Shown here in pieces: positions 5,076-5,484 of a stretch of DNA of 5,484 nt. Made by a program: the position numbers and the translations under genes. The notes beneath the pieces are model-generated. The model made no database searches. It saw only the letters and a program-made list of their open reading frames with translations, and was not told where the DNA came from. Source of the stretch: DASTWM01 sp035765855. GTDB taxonomy: Bacteria > Chloroflexota > Chloroflexia > Chloroflexales > Roseiflexaceae. The stretch lies in NCBI GenBank assembly GCA_035765855.1, contig DASTWM010000502.1, positions 1 to 5,484 of the forward strand, in the 5' to 3' direction. The stretch's first letter is position 1; each line of letters starts with the position of its first letter.

Positions 5076-5110
5076 CCAATCGCAAATCGCCAATCCAAAA
5101 TCCGAAATCA
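5076..5110. repeat. Five tandem heptamers, consensus N(A/C)AATC(C/G)
   Basis: The successive units are CCAATCG, CAAATCG, CCAATCC, AAAATCC and GAAATCA, an exact 7-base period over 35 bases. The core AATC is invariant. The array ends two bases before the aroC stop codon (5113-5115). Period and intergenic location resemble the short tandemly repeated heptamers described in filamentous cyanobacteria, though the word here differs. Confidence 0.7.
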
Positions 5111-5112
5111 GC

Positions 5113-5484
5113 TCACACCCGCGCCATGCGCTGCCGCAGCACATGATCGGCCAGCACCAGCGCCAGCATGGCCTCGGCAATCGGCACGAGACGTGGCAGC
5201 GCGGTCGGGTCATGGCGGCCCTTGACGATGATCTCGCTAGGGTTGCCCTGCTGATCCACGGTCTGCTGCGGCTGCGCAATGGAGGCCAGCGGTTTGACCG
5301 TGACGCGCACGATGATCTCTTCGCCGGTGCTGATGCCGCCCAGAATGCCGCCATGGTGATTCGTCGCCGTACCAATGCTGCCATCATCGCGGCGCACGAA
5401 CGGATCGTTGTGCTCGGAGCCGCGCATGTGCGTGACCTGCTTGCCCTCGCCGAACTCGACCGCCTTGATCGCCGGAATGCTGAA
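5113..5484 (-). CDS. aroC: Chorismate synthase, C-terminal part
   Basis: AroC turns 5-enolpyruvylshikimate-3-phosphate into chorismate, the last shared step to aromatic amino acids, using reduced FMN without net redox change. The frame enters from the right edge and gives 123 residues before TGA at 5113-5115. It begins FSIPAIKAVEFGEG, the family's conserved (S)IPAVKGVEIG region. It continues with MRGSEHNDPF (20-29 of the visible part), the central NHHGGILGGISTGE (43-56) with the FMN/substrate-binding histidine and glycines, and VKPLASIAQPQ. Last comes GRHDPTALPRLVPIAEAMLALVLADH (positions 89-114), which fits the third signature pattern of chorismate synthases. About two thirds of the protein lies outside the window. 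The gene appears intact here and ends normally, with a short tail RQRMARV. Downstream come the heptamer array and the palindromic element. Confidence 0.95.
   Translation of the reverse strand, partial: FSIPAIKAVEFGEGKQVTHMRGSEHNDPFVRRDDGSIGTATNHHGGILGGISTGEEIIVRVTVKPLASIAQPQQTVDQQGNPSEIIVKGRHDPTALPRLVPIAEAMLALVLADHVLRQRMARV

Noticed and set aside
4938..5387. In-frame upstream extension of the zinc-ribbon-like gene to a 299-residue frame
   Set aside because: The extension runs through the palindromic element and overlaps aroC in another frame on the same strand. Its translation is Arg/Trp/Cys-rich without family features, and a good ribosome site precedes ATG 4937.

Overview
The window looks like a piece of a chromosome from a member of the Chloroflexota, or a similar GC-rich environmental bacterium. 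This is an inference. It rests on the style of the genes (a secreted beta-helix protein opening with a TFTVTSTADSGAGSLRQ-type segment, a small Yip1 membrane protein, a deazaflavin-type reductase) and on intergenic regions full of short palindromic and tandem repeats. No rRNA, tRNA or CRISPR array is visible.

Layout from left to right: (1) 1-391, minus strand, the N-terminal part of an exported beta-helix protein that runs off the left edge. (2) 392-839, a gene-free stretch with a cluster of three related palindromic units (486-574) and a few hairpins. (3) 840-2473, minus strand, a two-gene operon: a DDN-type deazaflavin/F420-dependent nitroreductase-family protein followed 11 bases later by a class A FAD-dependent monooxygenase. 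A good sigma-70 promoter lies upstream (TTGACT, 17 bases, TATACT), and two TTGACT-type inverted repeats sit on it as a probable repressor operator. (4) 2474-2856, a divergent regulatory region that also holds the promoter (TTGACA, 16 bases, TATGAT) of (5) a Yip1-family membrane protein, 2857-3444, plus strand. (6) A stem-loop at 3476-3527 separates it from (7) mutM, 3528-4367, minus strand, convergent with it. (8) 4488-4937, minus strand, a 149-residue protein with a CPEC/PCCG zinc-ribbon-like pattern and no function I can name. It is clearly more AT-rich than mutM and is bracketed by copies of one repeat. (9) 4960-5040, a long palindromic element, and 5076-5110, five tandem heptamers. (10) 5113-5484, minus strand, the C-terminal third of chorismate synthase (aroC), which runs off the right edge.

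Only the reductase and monooxygenase clearly work together: their spacing and shared promoter suggest an inducible redox or detoxification unit under a repressor encoded elsewhere. MutM (DNA repair) and AroC (shikimate pathway) are housekeeping genes with no visible link. The least explained parts are the uncharacterised zinc-ribbon-like gene with its repeat brackets, and the several unrelated short repeat families packed into almost every intergenic gap.
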